The translations under genes were made by a program, and so were the position numbers. Below are positions 23,220-34,900 of a stretch of DNA of 64,000 nt, one piece after another; the stretch's first letter is position 1, and every line of letters begins with the position of its first letter. Source of the stretch: Pleodorina starrii. Lineage: Eukaryota; Chlorophyta; Chlorophyceae; Chlamydomonadales; Volvocaceae. The notes beneath the pieces were generated by a model. That model was not told where the DNA came from and ran no database searches. It was given only the letters and a program-made list of their open reading frames with translations. The DNA is taken from positions 3,723,501-3,787,500 of the forward strand of contig BRXU01000005.1 of the NCBI GenBank assembly GCA_030267565.1, in the 5' to 3' direction.

Positions 23220-25678
23220 GTTGAATGTTTAAGTGGGACTGCTAAAGAACGGCAGAGCAATTGGAACTGTTGCGGGCATTCCTTAAGAAAGATCGAAAAC
23301 CTTATCGTGCCGTACGGTTTCGGGGTTTAATCACAAGCGGTCCGGGCCATTGGATTGGCAGAAATTTTGTGTTCTTTGGTAGCTTGTTAACGGTGATCTT
23401 CTTGATCCTGTACTATATGACCAGAACTCTATCGAAACAACTGCCGATGAAACGGCTGCATCGAGTGGATCGACAAATGCATCATGTGAATTGCACATCG
23501 TATATAGATATTAAGATCGCAAAATGTCGTTTGCTTGTTGTCTCATTTGGAAAAACATTGCGACGAAATGAATTATTGAGCTCTACAGACTTGCCATTGG
23601 GCCGGGTGTTACCGCGGGCGAGCTTGAACCTTTGTCGAAGCCGGAATGGAATATCTGCATGCGTTAAAACAAAACGACCTTATCTGTCAGGATAGCACGT
23701 TGAATTTGGATCGTCGCCCACTTGCCCAATGGACTCATCGACGCCTCGACGGGCCATTCCGATTTACCGGAGAATGGCAAGCGAAACCTGCCTTCACTTT
23801 GTCTGGACTGAGGGGGAAGTTCTGCAGTCTGGGACCGTTCTATGAGTGAGGGCCTCCATAACTTCACTCGATGGAAGGAAGACCTTTTGGGACAGGTTGG
23901 GACTGCGACAGAGGAGGACATCGTAGACGCGTCGCATGTGCATGTGGCAGCATGCCGGCCGTAGGCCCCCACTTACGAGCATGTCCCCTGGGCCCGCCAT
24001 CACAGCAACCAGGAACAACCTGGGAACCCCCTTCGTGCATTCGCGTTGCAGCCCGCGCCTTGCCTTTCTCGCACTTCGGAGACTCCATACAACTTCAGGT
24101 GTTGAGGTTGCACCCAAAGGGGATCGCTGCGTGTAGAATGCAACGCCAGGCTTGCCGGGCAGCCCCCAGCCAAGACGAAGAGGGTCGAATGCAGCTGCAC
24201 GGGGGCTGGTCTGTTGCCGTACTACGGGCGGCTGCATCCATCAGAGACTCTTGGCCTCGTGGGCAAAAAACATCTTAAGATTCCCGTCAGGCTTGAGCCT
24301 TCAACCGTGTCCGATACGGCACGTGCGATTGCGTTATGTCCTGACGCACCTTGAACACATCAGTCGCCTCGCAACCAGAGACCCGGGCCGGGACTCCCAA
24401 CTCCCCATCCTTGGGGCCCCCATTCGGAGCGCCGTGGCGTGACCTGGACGGGGCGCACAATCGCGTGCGTGAGTCGCGATCCTCCTCCAGGAATCATGCC
24501 TCTCTGTCAAGGTGGGCCCAAAGCGAGGAGCATCAGCCCGCAGACCGGTTGGCCACGTACGGTACTTTCGTGAAACGGCCAGGGCAAGAAAACCCCAGCC
24601 AGGCAGGCAGATACTCGCAAGGATTCTAACTGCAAACCACCCGGACAGGAACTCGCAAACGCGGGGGAAGGGAGGGGAAGCAACAGGAATACCGACGCGG
24701 CGACAGGGGGCGTTACGGTAGATCGTCTGAGCGGTTCCGATAGATAGGGACGAACCCCTGCCATCCGGCCAATCGAGTCTGCACACCAATCGACCTGACC
24801 GCTGCCGTATCGCGGGCCGCTGCCGCAATCGGGAAAACGGGCCCCCTGGCAGTCCCACGAATGCGAGTCGCACCCGGAGGTTGAAGGACTCGCCAGGGTA
24901 CCAGTGTACCGACAAGTCCTCTGCCTGTGTACACCCTCCGCGATGAGCTCGTGCGTGAGATAGATCCGACCATTACCCCCCACATACACAAACACACAGA
25001 CGAGTGGCCGGGGGCCCCCTGATTCCAACCCTTCCGTGGAGGACCCTGGGAGGAGCCTGGGCATATAATTTCCGTCCGAGTGGCTGCATGCTTAACCACA
25101 CTTCATGGTTATAAGACTTATAAGAGCCGGGGGCCCCCGCTGCCTTGCCCCCCTTGGAGACAGTGGTGCGGCTTGCCATTGTGAGGTCATTTGTTTGCCT
25201 CTTGCGCATTGTACGACAACGTACGACAGCAACAGCAGCATCGTACGACATAGACGTCTGGAAGCAGTGGACCGAGGTTGCGGAACCCTGTGGCCCAGGA
25301 AGAGATGGAATGCGGCTGCCGGTTACGCGCGGGGCCCCGCCGGGGTCGGCTCTCCTTGATGACATGTTTGGATGAACCGTTTCACAATGGACCTACCGGT
25401 AAGGAATCATCGGTCCATGGTTGTTGTTGTCGTCGTTACAGTGGGCTCCGGGCCCTCGGGAAGGCTAGAGCCAGCAGCAGGCCATGTGCTGCAGCGGAGA
25501 CGGCCACACGAGCCACCCAGACAGGAACGAGCGAACGAAATGACTGAGAATGTGAGATACCAGCGGCATAAAGGCCGCGAAACCTGCCACATGGCAATGG
25601 GCCTTGGATACCGGTACACACACACGCGCACACACACAGGTGGACGCTGTCCTGTGACGATTACGGCGCAGCGGTTAG

Positions 25679-25853
25679 CACTTCCCGGTGCAGTGTGCAG
25701 ACAAGGTGGTACGCCCCTCCTCAACAGAGGAGTGCTTCGGCGGTCTCCCGTATGTGGGCGGGTTAGCGCCCCCGGCCAGTGTCGGCCCGGCAGATATGTA
25801 ACAGTTACACACACACACACACGCGCGCGCACACACACACACACGCACACACA
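25679..25853 (-). mobile_element. Dispersed repeat copy 2, CA/GT-ended
   Basis: The reverse complement of 16256-16385 over about 128 bp, followed at its upper end by a CA/CG dinucleotide tract (25806-25853). The near identity of two copies 9.4 kb apart points to a recently active, possibly non-autonomous element or a recent segmental copy. Confidence 0.7.
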
Positions 25854-27290
25854 GGCGCACCAACAGATCTAACAGCATCTCGCGAGCTGCGATCAGGATG
25901 ACCCAAGTGCTCCTCAAGTGCTCCAAACACCTTCAAAAGGGATTAGGTCGAGAAGCAGCGAACAGATCGGCGCTACGTACGCTGTTCCATCATCCGCTTA
26001 CGGCCGTTGTGGTCGTGATCACACCAGCTCCCCAAAGGTGGGGTAGGTGGCGCGGACCCAACTCGCGGCCCATGCTTTGCAACTCGCGACCCAACCCTAC
26101 CCAACTCCCAGGGCCGCGAAGCCTCCCACTGTTGGGGTGATGTTACAGCACCTACTAGCCGCCATTCAAAAGGGCGCGTATCCTGCCCTTGTAGGCCCTC
26201 CAACACCTCATTCGGTCGCTTTACCAAACATATCGCCTGCACACGTAGGTCCCGCGGCAACTACGAGCCGCCTACTAACTCTCACCATCTATCGCGCTAA
26301 CAATGACTACTGGGAGCTCCTAATGACTGACAAATGACAACACTTGACACGACAAAGCTTTCACAATTCGGCTGCAGTAGAAACAAGGCGCACAGCACCA
26401 TTACGCGCTGCGTAGGGCCCTTGGAACGAAGTCAAGCTAAGCTGTGCCGTCGCGGTACGTACGCCATGCGCGTCGTACGGCAGAGCAGCGAGGCAGCCAA
26501 GCAATGTCGACAACGCACGATCGCACGAGTTTCTTTCGGAGAATATCTGCAGCGGGAGGGCCGCCGGCGCGGCGCCTGAAGAGCTCGCAGATACAGCCTC
26601 CATGCGAAGAATGAAAAAGAAACAGGGGGCGGGACACCGCCCAGAGACCCTCCTAAATCCTGCACGTTCAATAAGCCGCCATTCCTGCCAAGCCATGCAC
26701 CCTCTCGGCTGAAAAGACATCGACTCCAGGGAAGCGCAACAGCTTGAGTTTAGGCCAGGGCGGCAGATCGCCGTACGTAAAGCGCCGTCCCCGGTCGCCA
26801 ACGAAGCGCTGGAGACGCTGCCAGCTCCTCAACCAACCAACCAACTAACCAACCAACCAACCACTGCGAGACCGCCAATGCCGTCCGCCGCCTTGTCTCC
26901 CACGCGGCAACCTCCGGGCGTGGGTGCCGCACCAAGCGGCAGACACGTCGCGGCAGGACTACCACATGACCATTACCGAAGCCGCGAGAAGGACATCGCG
27001 GGACTAAGAAGGGTGCCTATGCCCGAGCACGACACGATAATGCTATTGGCTGGCAATTCCTGTAGTGCCATCCAGTTAGGACAAACTATCCAGCTAGACA
27101 AACTAACGCGAAGTGCCTAACATTTAGCTAGCAGACTCTTGGGGTGCCGTGCACGACCCTGTCATACGGCTATTGGAACACCGAACGACCTTCGAGTCCG
27201 TACGTTTTTATGTATCCTAACGGATATAACCGTCCTTCACAACTAGACCGCCCCTTGGCAGCAGCACGGGCACAACGTCCATCTATCCAC

Positions 27291-27352
27291 TCCCCGCGGG
27301 TCTCCGCGGGTCTCCCCGCGGGTCTCCAGTTGCCGCGGGTCTCCAGTTGCCA
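27291..27352. repeat. GCGGGTCTCC tandem repeats
   Basis: Five adjacent units built on CCGCGGGTCTCC, two with the added AGTTGC spacer. Intergenic; no coding evidence. Confidence 0.75.
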
Positions 27353-28959
27353 ATCCAACAAGCGATATCTAGAACTGTTGCGCGATGCCGATCCTTCCTG
27401 CGCAACCATGCATCGCTGCGTACCAAGCCGCCGCCCGCAAGCCCGCCTGCGTTCCACGCCAAACGACGCGAACACCAACCGCCGGCATGAGAACATTAGC
27501 GTCTCGCGCCAGCCTAGGCGTGCGTGAATACCTGGACACTCTAAATTGTCTATCAAGGCGAGAAGCCGACAAATCAATCAATCACGAACTAAGAAGAATT
27601 TGTGTCGCGCACGCTGTGACTCAGGGGAGCTCCCCTGCTGTGACTTCGGTCGTGTCGCAATAATGGCGGGCGCTATGATGGGCGCGACCTACCCTCCTGA
27701 CAGGCCATCCGCATTTATCGGCCAGCAACCCTCATCTCGCCGACTATTTTTGCTAAACTCCCCGCGCGAAGACCTCTAGCTTGCATGGGTCACCCACACC
27801 CCTAGCGCGGCTCGCACAAATCTCTAAGGGTGGCTACGCCCAACGGCCGCGTCGCCTGCCTCTCGTGCGCGCGTGCACCAGAAAGCTCATCCAACAACCA
27901 TCCCGCACACACGCGCACGCAACGCGCTTCCTATTGGTCTGGCAGCTCCGAAGGCAGCAATGACACCGGCCTCGAGACTAGTTGGCCCGTCCCCTACGGG
28001 GCCCGCCCCCTCCACTGCGCTCCGCCACCTATGCCCCCGCTTCCGACCGCCCCTCCGGCCTAAGCAACCAACACAACACTCGAAGCAAAACCCTCTCCTC
28101 GCCGCGCGCCCGCGCGCGCAGAAAAGACAGCTATGGACATCGGCGACATTTGTTCCAAGCCGCCCCGACAACGTACCAACTAACTTCAACCGACGGACTA
28201 AAAAGATCTCGGCAATTAGGGGAAGAAGAGAAGAGAACGAGACCAAGCAACGCGCAGCTAATCGTCGGATGGGCCCTCCCTAGGGAAATTAAATGCTAGT
28301 TTGCGCACATGCCTGCACTTCACGTTGCCAGTGCAGGCCCCCGACAGATGTGTACGACAACCAGCCCAAGAAAGGCTGGCGCCGTACAGCGCGGGGCCGC
28401 TGCTATTCAAAACGCCGCCTGCCGGCCCGCCAGCCCACGAAACCCGCTGCGGCGCGCAAACACCGGACGCCGCAACCGCGACGCCGATTCACGTACCGCA
28501 GGGGGTTTCAATTGGCAGCTGATGGGAACGAACACGGCGCCTAAGACAGAGATTATAAGGCCCGACAGGGCGCGCTAGCCTAAACCCCTACGCGGGAGGC
28601 CGGGAACCGGGCCTTCCCATTACACGCGCGCGCGCACGCAAGGGCTGCGCGCTACAGCGCACAACACAGTCCTGACAGCCTCGGACGACGAGGGCGGCCA
28701 GGCCAACTAAACGCGACGTCTAAACGCTCGCCTAAAGCGCGCTACTTACGCATTGCTGGGCGCGCGCAATGAAGTATGTCTGGAGGAGGCGCGCGAACTG
28801 AAGTATGTCCAGCGGAGGCGTGTATGTGTGTCGATAAGCAAGAGGCGCCGCGGCCGCGTCTTGAAATGCCCTGTTGGCCGAAGGACGGCCGCGCACACCC
28901 GGCGGTCCGGCCTCGGTCACGACCTTGGTGAGCCACGCACCTGGCCGAGGCCGCTTAAC

Positions 28960-31953
28960 TTAAGCGCGGGCCGGCATTGCCGGCTGCGGCAGGGCCCCCG
29001 CCTGGCACAGCTCTGCAAAGCACTTCTCCAGGGCATCCACGCACGGCGCAAGCCCGGGAGCGATGTGCTGCACCTTCAGACCCGACGCGGCGGCAATGGC
29101 GGCGGCGGCGGCGGCGACCGCCGCCGACGCGTGCGGCCCAGCGGCGGCGGCGCCGTCGCGGACCATGCCCTCCGCCAGTGCGACGCACGCCAGCGCGACG
29201 GTGCTGTGATCGTACGACATGAAGGTGTCGTACATCAGGGACACCTCCTGCGCGACGGGGGATGGAGCATAGACGGAAAGGGTCGGCGCGGCGGTCGGGA
29301 ATCGGTGGAGCGCATGGCGCGTATCGCTGGGGGGGACGCTCCCGGGTGTCTGGACCCCACTGCAACAACCACACACAAGAGAATATTGTGCCAGGGACCG
29401 CGCCATCGGGTATCCGTCAGCAGGACAGGGCATAGCCCGACAAGACAACGCGGTTTTTCGCTGTCACAACAAGCTCCGCCAGTCAGCGCCGAGCGTCGTG
29501 CCGTCTTGAAGTGACACAAGCAAAAATCCCCACGCGCGTCGGTTCCCTCTTCGCGTTCCGGCCCCACCCGCGCGCGCACATGCACCACCCGCTGGCCCGC
29601 TGGCTGGCCCGCTGGCTGGCTGGCTGGCTGTACCTTGTTTTAAAGGGTCTACAGCTCACTGTAACAACAACGAAGGCAACGTACCGCCAGCATTGCAGCG
29701 CGGTTGCCCAGGGGGTCATCCAGGACGGTCGGCGGGACGACGGCGCTGGCCGCCGCGGGGTGCGCCGCGTCCGCCGGCGGGTGCCGGGCGCAGCTGTACG
29801 GCAGGCACTGCAGGAAATGCTCCAGGAAGGTGCAGATGGTCGGGTCGTGCAGGCGCCAGTCGATGGCCTGGAGCAGCGTGAACTCGTAGCGTTGGAGGTC
29901 GCGGGGCTGGCGGGTGGGTGGTGGCGTCGGTGGCGAGCCATGTAGGCGGTGGTGATGGGCGTAGAGAGGGAAGGCGAGGGCCGCGGGCGGGCGAGGATTG
30001 GGATCAAGTGGGCGGGGACCGAGGAGGGCATGACAGCGCGTGGGGAAAGGCTCCGTGGGGATCGAGGCATCGATGTCGGCGTTGGCGCCCACAGGGGCCA
30101 GCAGAGCGCAGGGGTTGTGGGGGGGCCGGGCCGCAGGGGCGCATGGGGCCCGCGAGATACGCTGCGAGATTCGGCCGGCCCCGGGCCGAAGCAAGCGAGC
30201 CCGCGACCCAGTGCAGAACGGTGCAGTGCAGTCTGCGGTGCAGTGCGGTGCTGTGGTGCAGCGCAGCGCTCACCGTGTAGAGGCGCCTCCCCGTGGGGTC
30301 CACCGCCAAGCTGAGCCACACCGCGGGGGCCACCTGGCCCACCTGCGCGGTCATCCGGTCAGCAAGGATGATCAAGGAGCAACACATCGCAGGAAATGGG
30401 GGGGGGGCCAATGGGCTTTTGCTGTGACGGCCCACTTGCCCCGCTGTGGGGAACAAGCGCCCCTGCCCCCACCCCAACGCCCGCTGCCAGGGTACCCGGG
30501 TTCGAGTCCGGATGGGGCGTGTCAACGGGCCAACGGGGCATACATGGGGACAACTGAACCGGGGGCACGCGGCTCGGAAGCACGGTCATAGCGATGCTGT
30601 GGTGATGCTGATGTGCCGTGTGAAAGGTTGGGCGGTGCTCATTGAATCTCCCGCAGCCGGAAGACAGGCTGGAGGAGAAAACTGGCTCTTATCCTACTGG
30701 CAGTACGGCACATCCACATGCCCGTACAGACGTACCTCGTGGTACTTCACGGCCACCGACATGCAGGTCAACGCCAGCAGCTGAAGAAGTCCGTCAGCCG
30801 GGAGAGCCTGTGGGGCGAGGGGGACCTTCGGGATTCAGTTCATCATCAGGACAAACGCGGGCGCATGACCACTGGACCAGTGCGCAGGACCGTACAGCAA
30901 CAGTACGGCACCGGGTCCGGCAGCGACCTACCCACCTCGGCAGAAGCCACGAAACGGTCGAGGAAGGTCGTCGCAGAGAAGAGCGTGGAGGGGTGCAGCC
31001 GGAGCGCCGAGGATACCTGGCGCATCCAGCCCAAGATGAGAGCGCGGTGCTGGCCAGGCAGGCGGCGGCGAGGGGTCGCCGTGCCGGCGGCGCTGTCGGC
31101 AGCGGCGGCGGCTCCAGCGCCTGGCGACACCATCGCTGGCTTGACCTGCGCATCCCACTGCTTGGACAGGTCCTCCCTGCAAGGCCGCGAAAGGACAGTG
31201 GCAGAGGACGCCGATGGGATGCGCGGAATTTGCGTGTATGCGGCTGGTGGTGTACGCGGCGCCCAGGCTTCGGCGCCACGTGATGTGAACATGAGGGGCA
31301 GCACCCGGGCTCAGGCGACATTGAAGGAAGCTATCAGATTGGCTAACGGTTTGATGGATAGATGGTTGTGGGGCAAGACAGTGGGGAAGTTTCGCGGACG
31401 GACGGCCTGGTCGCAGATCAACCGGCGCTTGCCACGGGCGGGAAAGAGCAGGACGCCTGTTGTCTGTGAACCAGATCACAAGTCGAGATGCGGTCGCGTA
31501 ATAATTGATAAGTGGTAGCGGTGCTAGTGAGCACTGGCCTGGAGGGTCGGATAAAGTACGCGCCGTGCCGATCGATTGATCTGCGGCGCTAGAACTGAGG
31601 TAGTGACCGTTAGGCTTCGCTTGCCGCCAACAGCCATGCCCACCAGGCCGCCCCGATGCGCATTTGATCCAGTTTTGAAGATCTATGTACCTTATTAAGC
31701 GGCAAAGCTCCGTTGGGGCAGTTTGCCTCTCCTGGGGGGCACAGTCAAGACGCGTGAAGCCGGCACAGCTTCCGCGGAGCTCTTCTGGGTCGTCGGAAAG
31801 GGCATCCATGTCTTGTAGATCGACGTCATTGAAATACGTTTCTGTGCACGCGAGGCTCAGGCAGCTGCTGGATTGCGATCCGTTCAATGAGAGCGGGCCG
31901 CTGGAGGAGCAGCTGTCAGGGCTCGCCGATGCCGACGACATTGAAAGGCGCAT
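28960..31953 (-). CDS. CYCD: D-type cyclin, copy B
   Basis: Predicted G1 D-type cyclin partner of a CDK. Exons in transcript order: 31953-31691, 31176-30936, 30807-30736, 30342-30274, 29906-29685, 29247-28960; intron phases 2,0,0,0,0; 384 residues. The N-terminus carries LACTE (residues 34-38), a perfect LxCxE motif for binding RB-family pocket proteins, followed by an acidic stretch (FNDVDLQDMD), which is the classic D-cyclin arrangement. The cyclin box follows: EDLSKQ, LILGWMRQVSSALRLHPSTL, FLDRFVAS, LLQLLALTCMSVAVKYHE, YEFTLLQAIDWRL, CTFLEHFLQC. The C-terminal fold starts EVSLMYDTFMSYDHS. It has the same exon lengths (263, 72 and 69 nt) as the corresponding exons of copy C, showing duplication. 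It is the most compact of the three, with a short linker and little low-complexity sequence. Confidence 0.92.
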
Positions 31954-34900
31954 GATGGAGTACGCCTAACAAAAACAAGCAAGTCCAACATCAAAACAGC
32001 ATTATTATGATCTTTAATCCGCAGGCAGGGGACGTGTGAAGCTACGGGGCATCTACAACAGAAAGCAAGCGACCTGCGCTTTACCTTGCAAATCGAAGCG
32101 CCAACAGAAGACGCTTAATCTATAACAGTTGTCAGGAATTATTTGTATGGTGTTTACAAATGCAGCAAGTACCTGTTCAACAGGCCGACAGGCGGGCTTA
32201 CTCAAGTTGGAGCATAAAAACCAGTGATGATTAAGTCTTTAGTTATCTGCTAACCTATATTGTGTCTGGAGCAAATCTTTATAGTTATATACCATCTGGC
32301 GTGTTGTTTCTGTAGGCGGCTAGTGAATAGCAATTACGCGGTTAACTCCGTACGATCTATCGAGTCCGTACCAGGAAAGAACGCGGAAGCGGTCCCAGCG
32401 CAAAACCTAGCACACATCGGATCCACCGTTCTTGAATAGTTTTTTGGGTACGCGTCTTAATGCAACTAATATAAATTGAAACAGTTCGCTTCGGAAGGCC
32501 TTGGCTCGTTGTTAGCCCCGCCTCACGGCTGCCCATGTTCCCTTCTTTCCCTGTAAACCTGCTTACAAAAGAATAATATTGTAAATTTTGGATAATCTAA
32601 TTTCATGTTGCATTTATCATTCCAGATGAGTCGCGCCTTGCTCGTCCTCTTTCTGGCGCAGATGGCGCGAGCCGCGCCCTGGCCCTTGCCGCCCCGTTGC
32701 ATTTAGTATTCATCTATTCAAAACCTCCCCTGTAATTGTTGATCTCTTATTTTTTATGCGTGCTGCAAACTTGCCACCTCCCGCGCGCGCGATCGGTTGT
32801 CCCGAAGCTGTTGTTACAGTGGCTGTTGCTTCGACACACCTGGATCGCCGCAGTGCCCGCGCCCTCCGGTATGCATTTTCAAGATTTCAAAGGAAAATTG
32901 TCTGGTGCGCGGTTGGCAAAGCTGCTCGCCATTACTTTCGCCTGCTCTGCTGGCGGCCAACCGTATTGCCGACTCGGAGATGCATGGGACGGGGCCCAAG
33001 ATCAAACCTGGGCGACGCTTCCAGGGCAGCGCCAAAAAGAGGCACTCCACTTACAACTGAACAGCGACCGCAGCGACCCAAGCGGACGTGGGAGCGTGGA
33101 GATGTAGGCCACGCCATAGCCATAGCCCCAACGGATCCCGGATCCCGGCTCCCGGAGAGAAGTGCAAGAGGCACCGCCCACCATGCGAATGCGAATGCGA
33201 ATGCGGTCCCCCGCCGATGCAGATACAACGCCGCAGGCGAACCCCGGGCCCGGGCCCCGGGCCCGACTGGCCGTGCACCCGTGCCCGCTAGCCGGCTCAG
33301 CACCCGGCTACCCGCCCGGTCGTAGCCCCGTGAGTTGCGCGCGTCGGAGCCTCACCCATTTCCCGCCATCGAATCCGAGTGCCTGCAATTACCAGATTAC
33401 CAAGATCGAAACGCGCCGGTATAACCAGCGCATTGCAGACGACATTCATTCGTCGAGGCTTCCAGGTGGGGTTGAGCCACATCACGGCAACGCAGGGTGC
33501 ACCTTTCCACCTTTTGTCGGGAAGTCGGCATCGGCAGGCGGTTTTACCGTTGGAGTCCAAAGGACCCCAAAGGCATGCGGCGGGCCCGGTGAGACGCGAC
33601 ACGTACAGCCTTGGTCCTGTGTCGTGCAATATGGTGTGAACATTTCGGAAAGAAGAGTCAGTGCGGGTGATCTTCCTGATCGCTACTACTGTCGCTACTA
33701 CAAGCCTTGCTCCTCCTCGGCTGGTGTGCACACACCAGGCGATGGCCCGATCGATCCGTATATGCGTCCTGAACCGGCACTAGCTAGGGACACAGCAGAA
33801 CGAAAGGGTGGGCCCCGGGACGGAGCCCGGAGGGCGGGCGCCGCCGCCGGCGGTGGTGGTAGTGGTGGTGGTGGTGGTGACGGTGACGGAAAGCCGGAGG
33901 CTGTGAAGCGCGTGAACGTGATCCGTGCTGTGAACTCAAACTGTCTCACGCTCGACCGCCCAACCAGAGGGCCAAACGAATTCGCAAAGGGCAAAGCCCC
34001 GAGGGAAGCGCGCCGGTGACGGTGGCCCTTTCCGTCCGCTCCGCCCGCCAACAACCAACGGTCAACTGTCAACCTTGGGTGCGATGCACGATGTATGTGC
34101 ACCCGCCGTGCCTTGCCGAAGTGCACGGCCGACGACTGGCCCGTTGGCGATGTATCCTTCCCGACGATCCAGCAGCCCTCCGTAATAGCAACAAAAACAA
34201 CAACTTGCCGACAGGCGGAAACGTTACTTGCGCAGACACATAATAGATCCAAAAGCAAGGCTACCGACACCATAGGAAAAGGGTCTTCGAGCCCGCCTAC
34301 GATACGGCATTGGTACGACATATGACGTGCACTTGAAACTTTAGGGCGATCCGTGCTTGGCAAGCAAGCGCCGAACGGCTGGCCGGGGCCAACGTACGGG
34401 CAATGCGCGGGGGCCAAACAACAGCTAGATTGAGCAGCTGGATGTGCTGTCAAGCCATGACTCATCGGCTGAACGCAACCGAAAGGTCCAACCGCGACAT
34501 CCTGGCGCGTGACGCCACGACAGTTCGTACACCGACTGCCAAGCACGCAGGAAAGCACGGCAGCGCCGTATGGCGCCAACGACCCGATAAGGAGGGAGAC
34601 GTGAAGAACCCAACCACACACGGAGGACCCCAACTACATAGGTAGTCGGATGTAACTGCTGCTACTGCAACGGAACTACCGTAAGCTCCATCGGCAGATA
34701 GGGTAGTTGTGGCCCGTAACGCGGCCTGCTGTACAGTACAGTACGGCAGCACAAGAGCCAAAAAGAAGAGGCCAGAAGACGGCGTCCTCATTGTTAGGTG
34801 CACCCAGGTGTTCATAGATAGATCCGAAACGGAAGAAAGGCCCCCCTAAAAAACCCAGCCCCGAGTGGACCAGCAAGTGTAAAGCCACGCGCACCGATTG

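Larger units (their letters stand above)
23220..28959. other. Intergenic stretch upstream of PGK1
   Basis: It contains the PGK1 promoter side (just above 23219, more AT-rich to about 23700), a dispersed repeat copy at 25679-25853, AACC repeats at about 26830-26862 and GCGGGTCTCC tandem repeats at about 27291-27352. No gene is recognisable on either strand; open frames are short, overlapping and without motifs. Confidence 0.5.

Noticed and set aside
30440..30520. Possible tRNA because of GGTTCGAGTCC
   Set aside because: The T-stem does not pair well and no matching acceptor, D or anticodon arms could be found upstream.
33162..34019. Plus-strand open frame of 285 codons
   Set aside because: It starts with GTG, has no recognisable domain, and overlaps a minus-strand frame of similar length; typical of GC-rich intergenic DNA.
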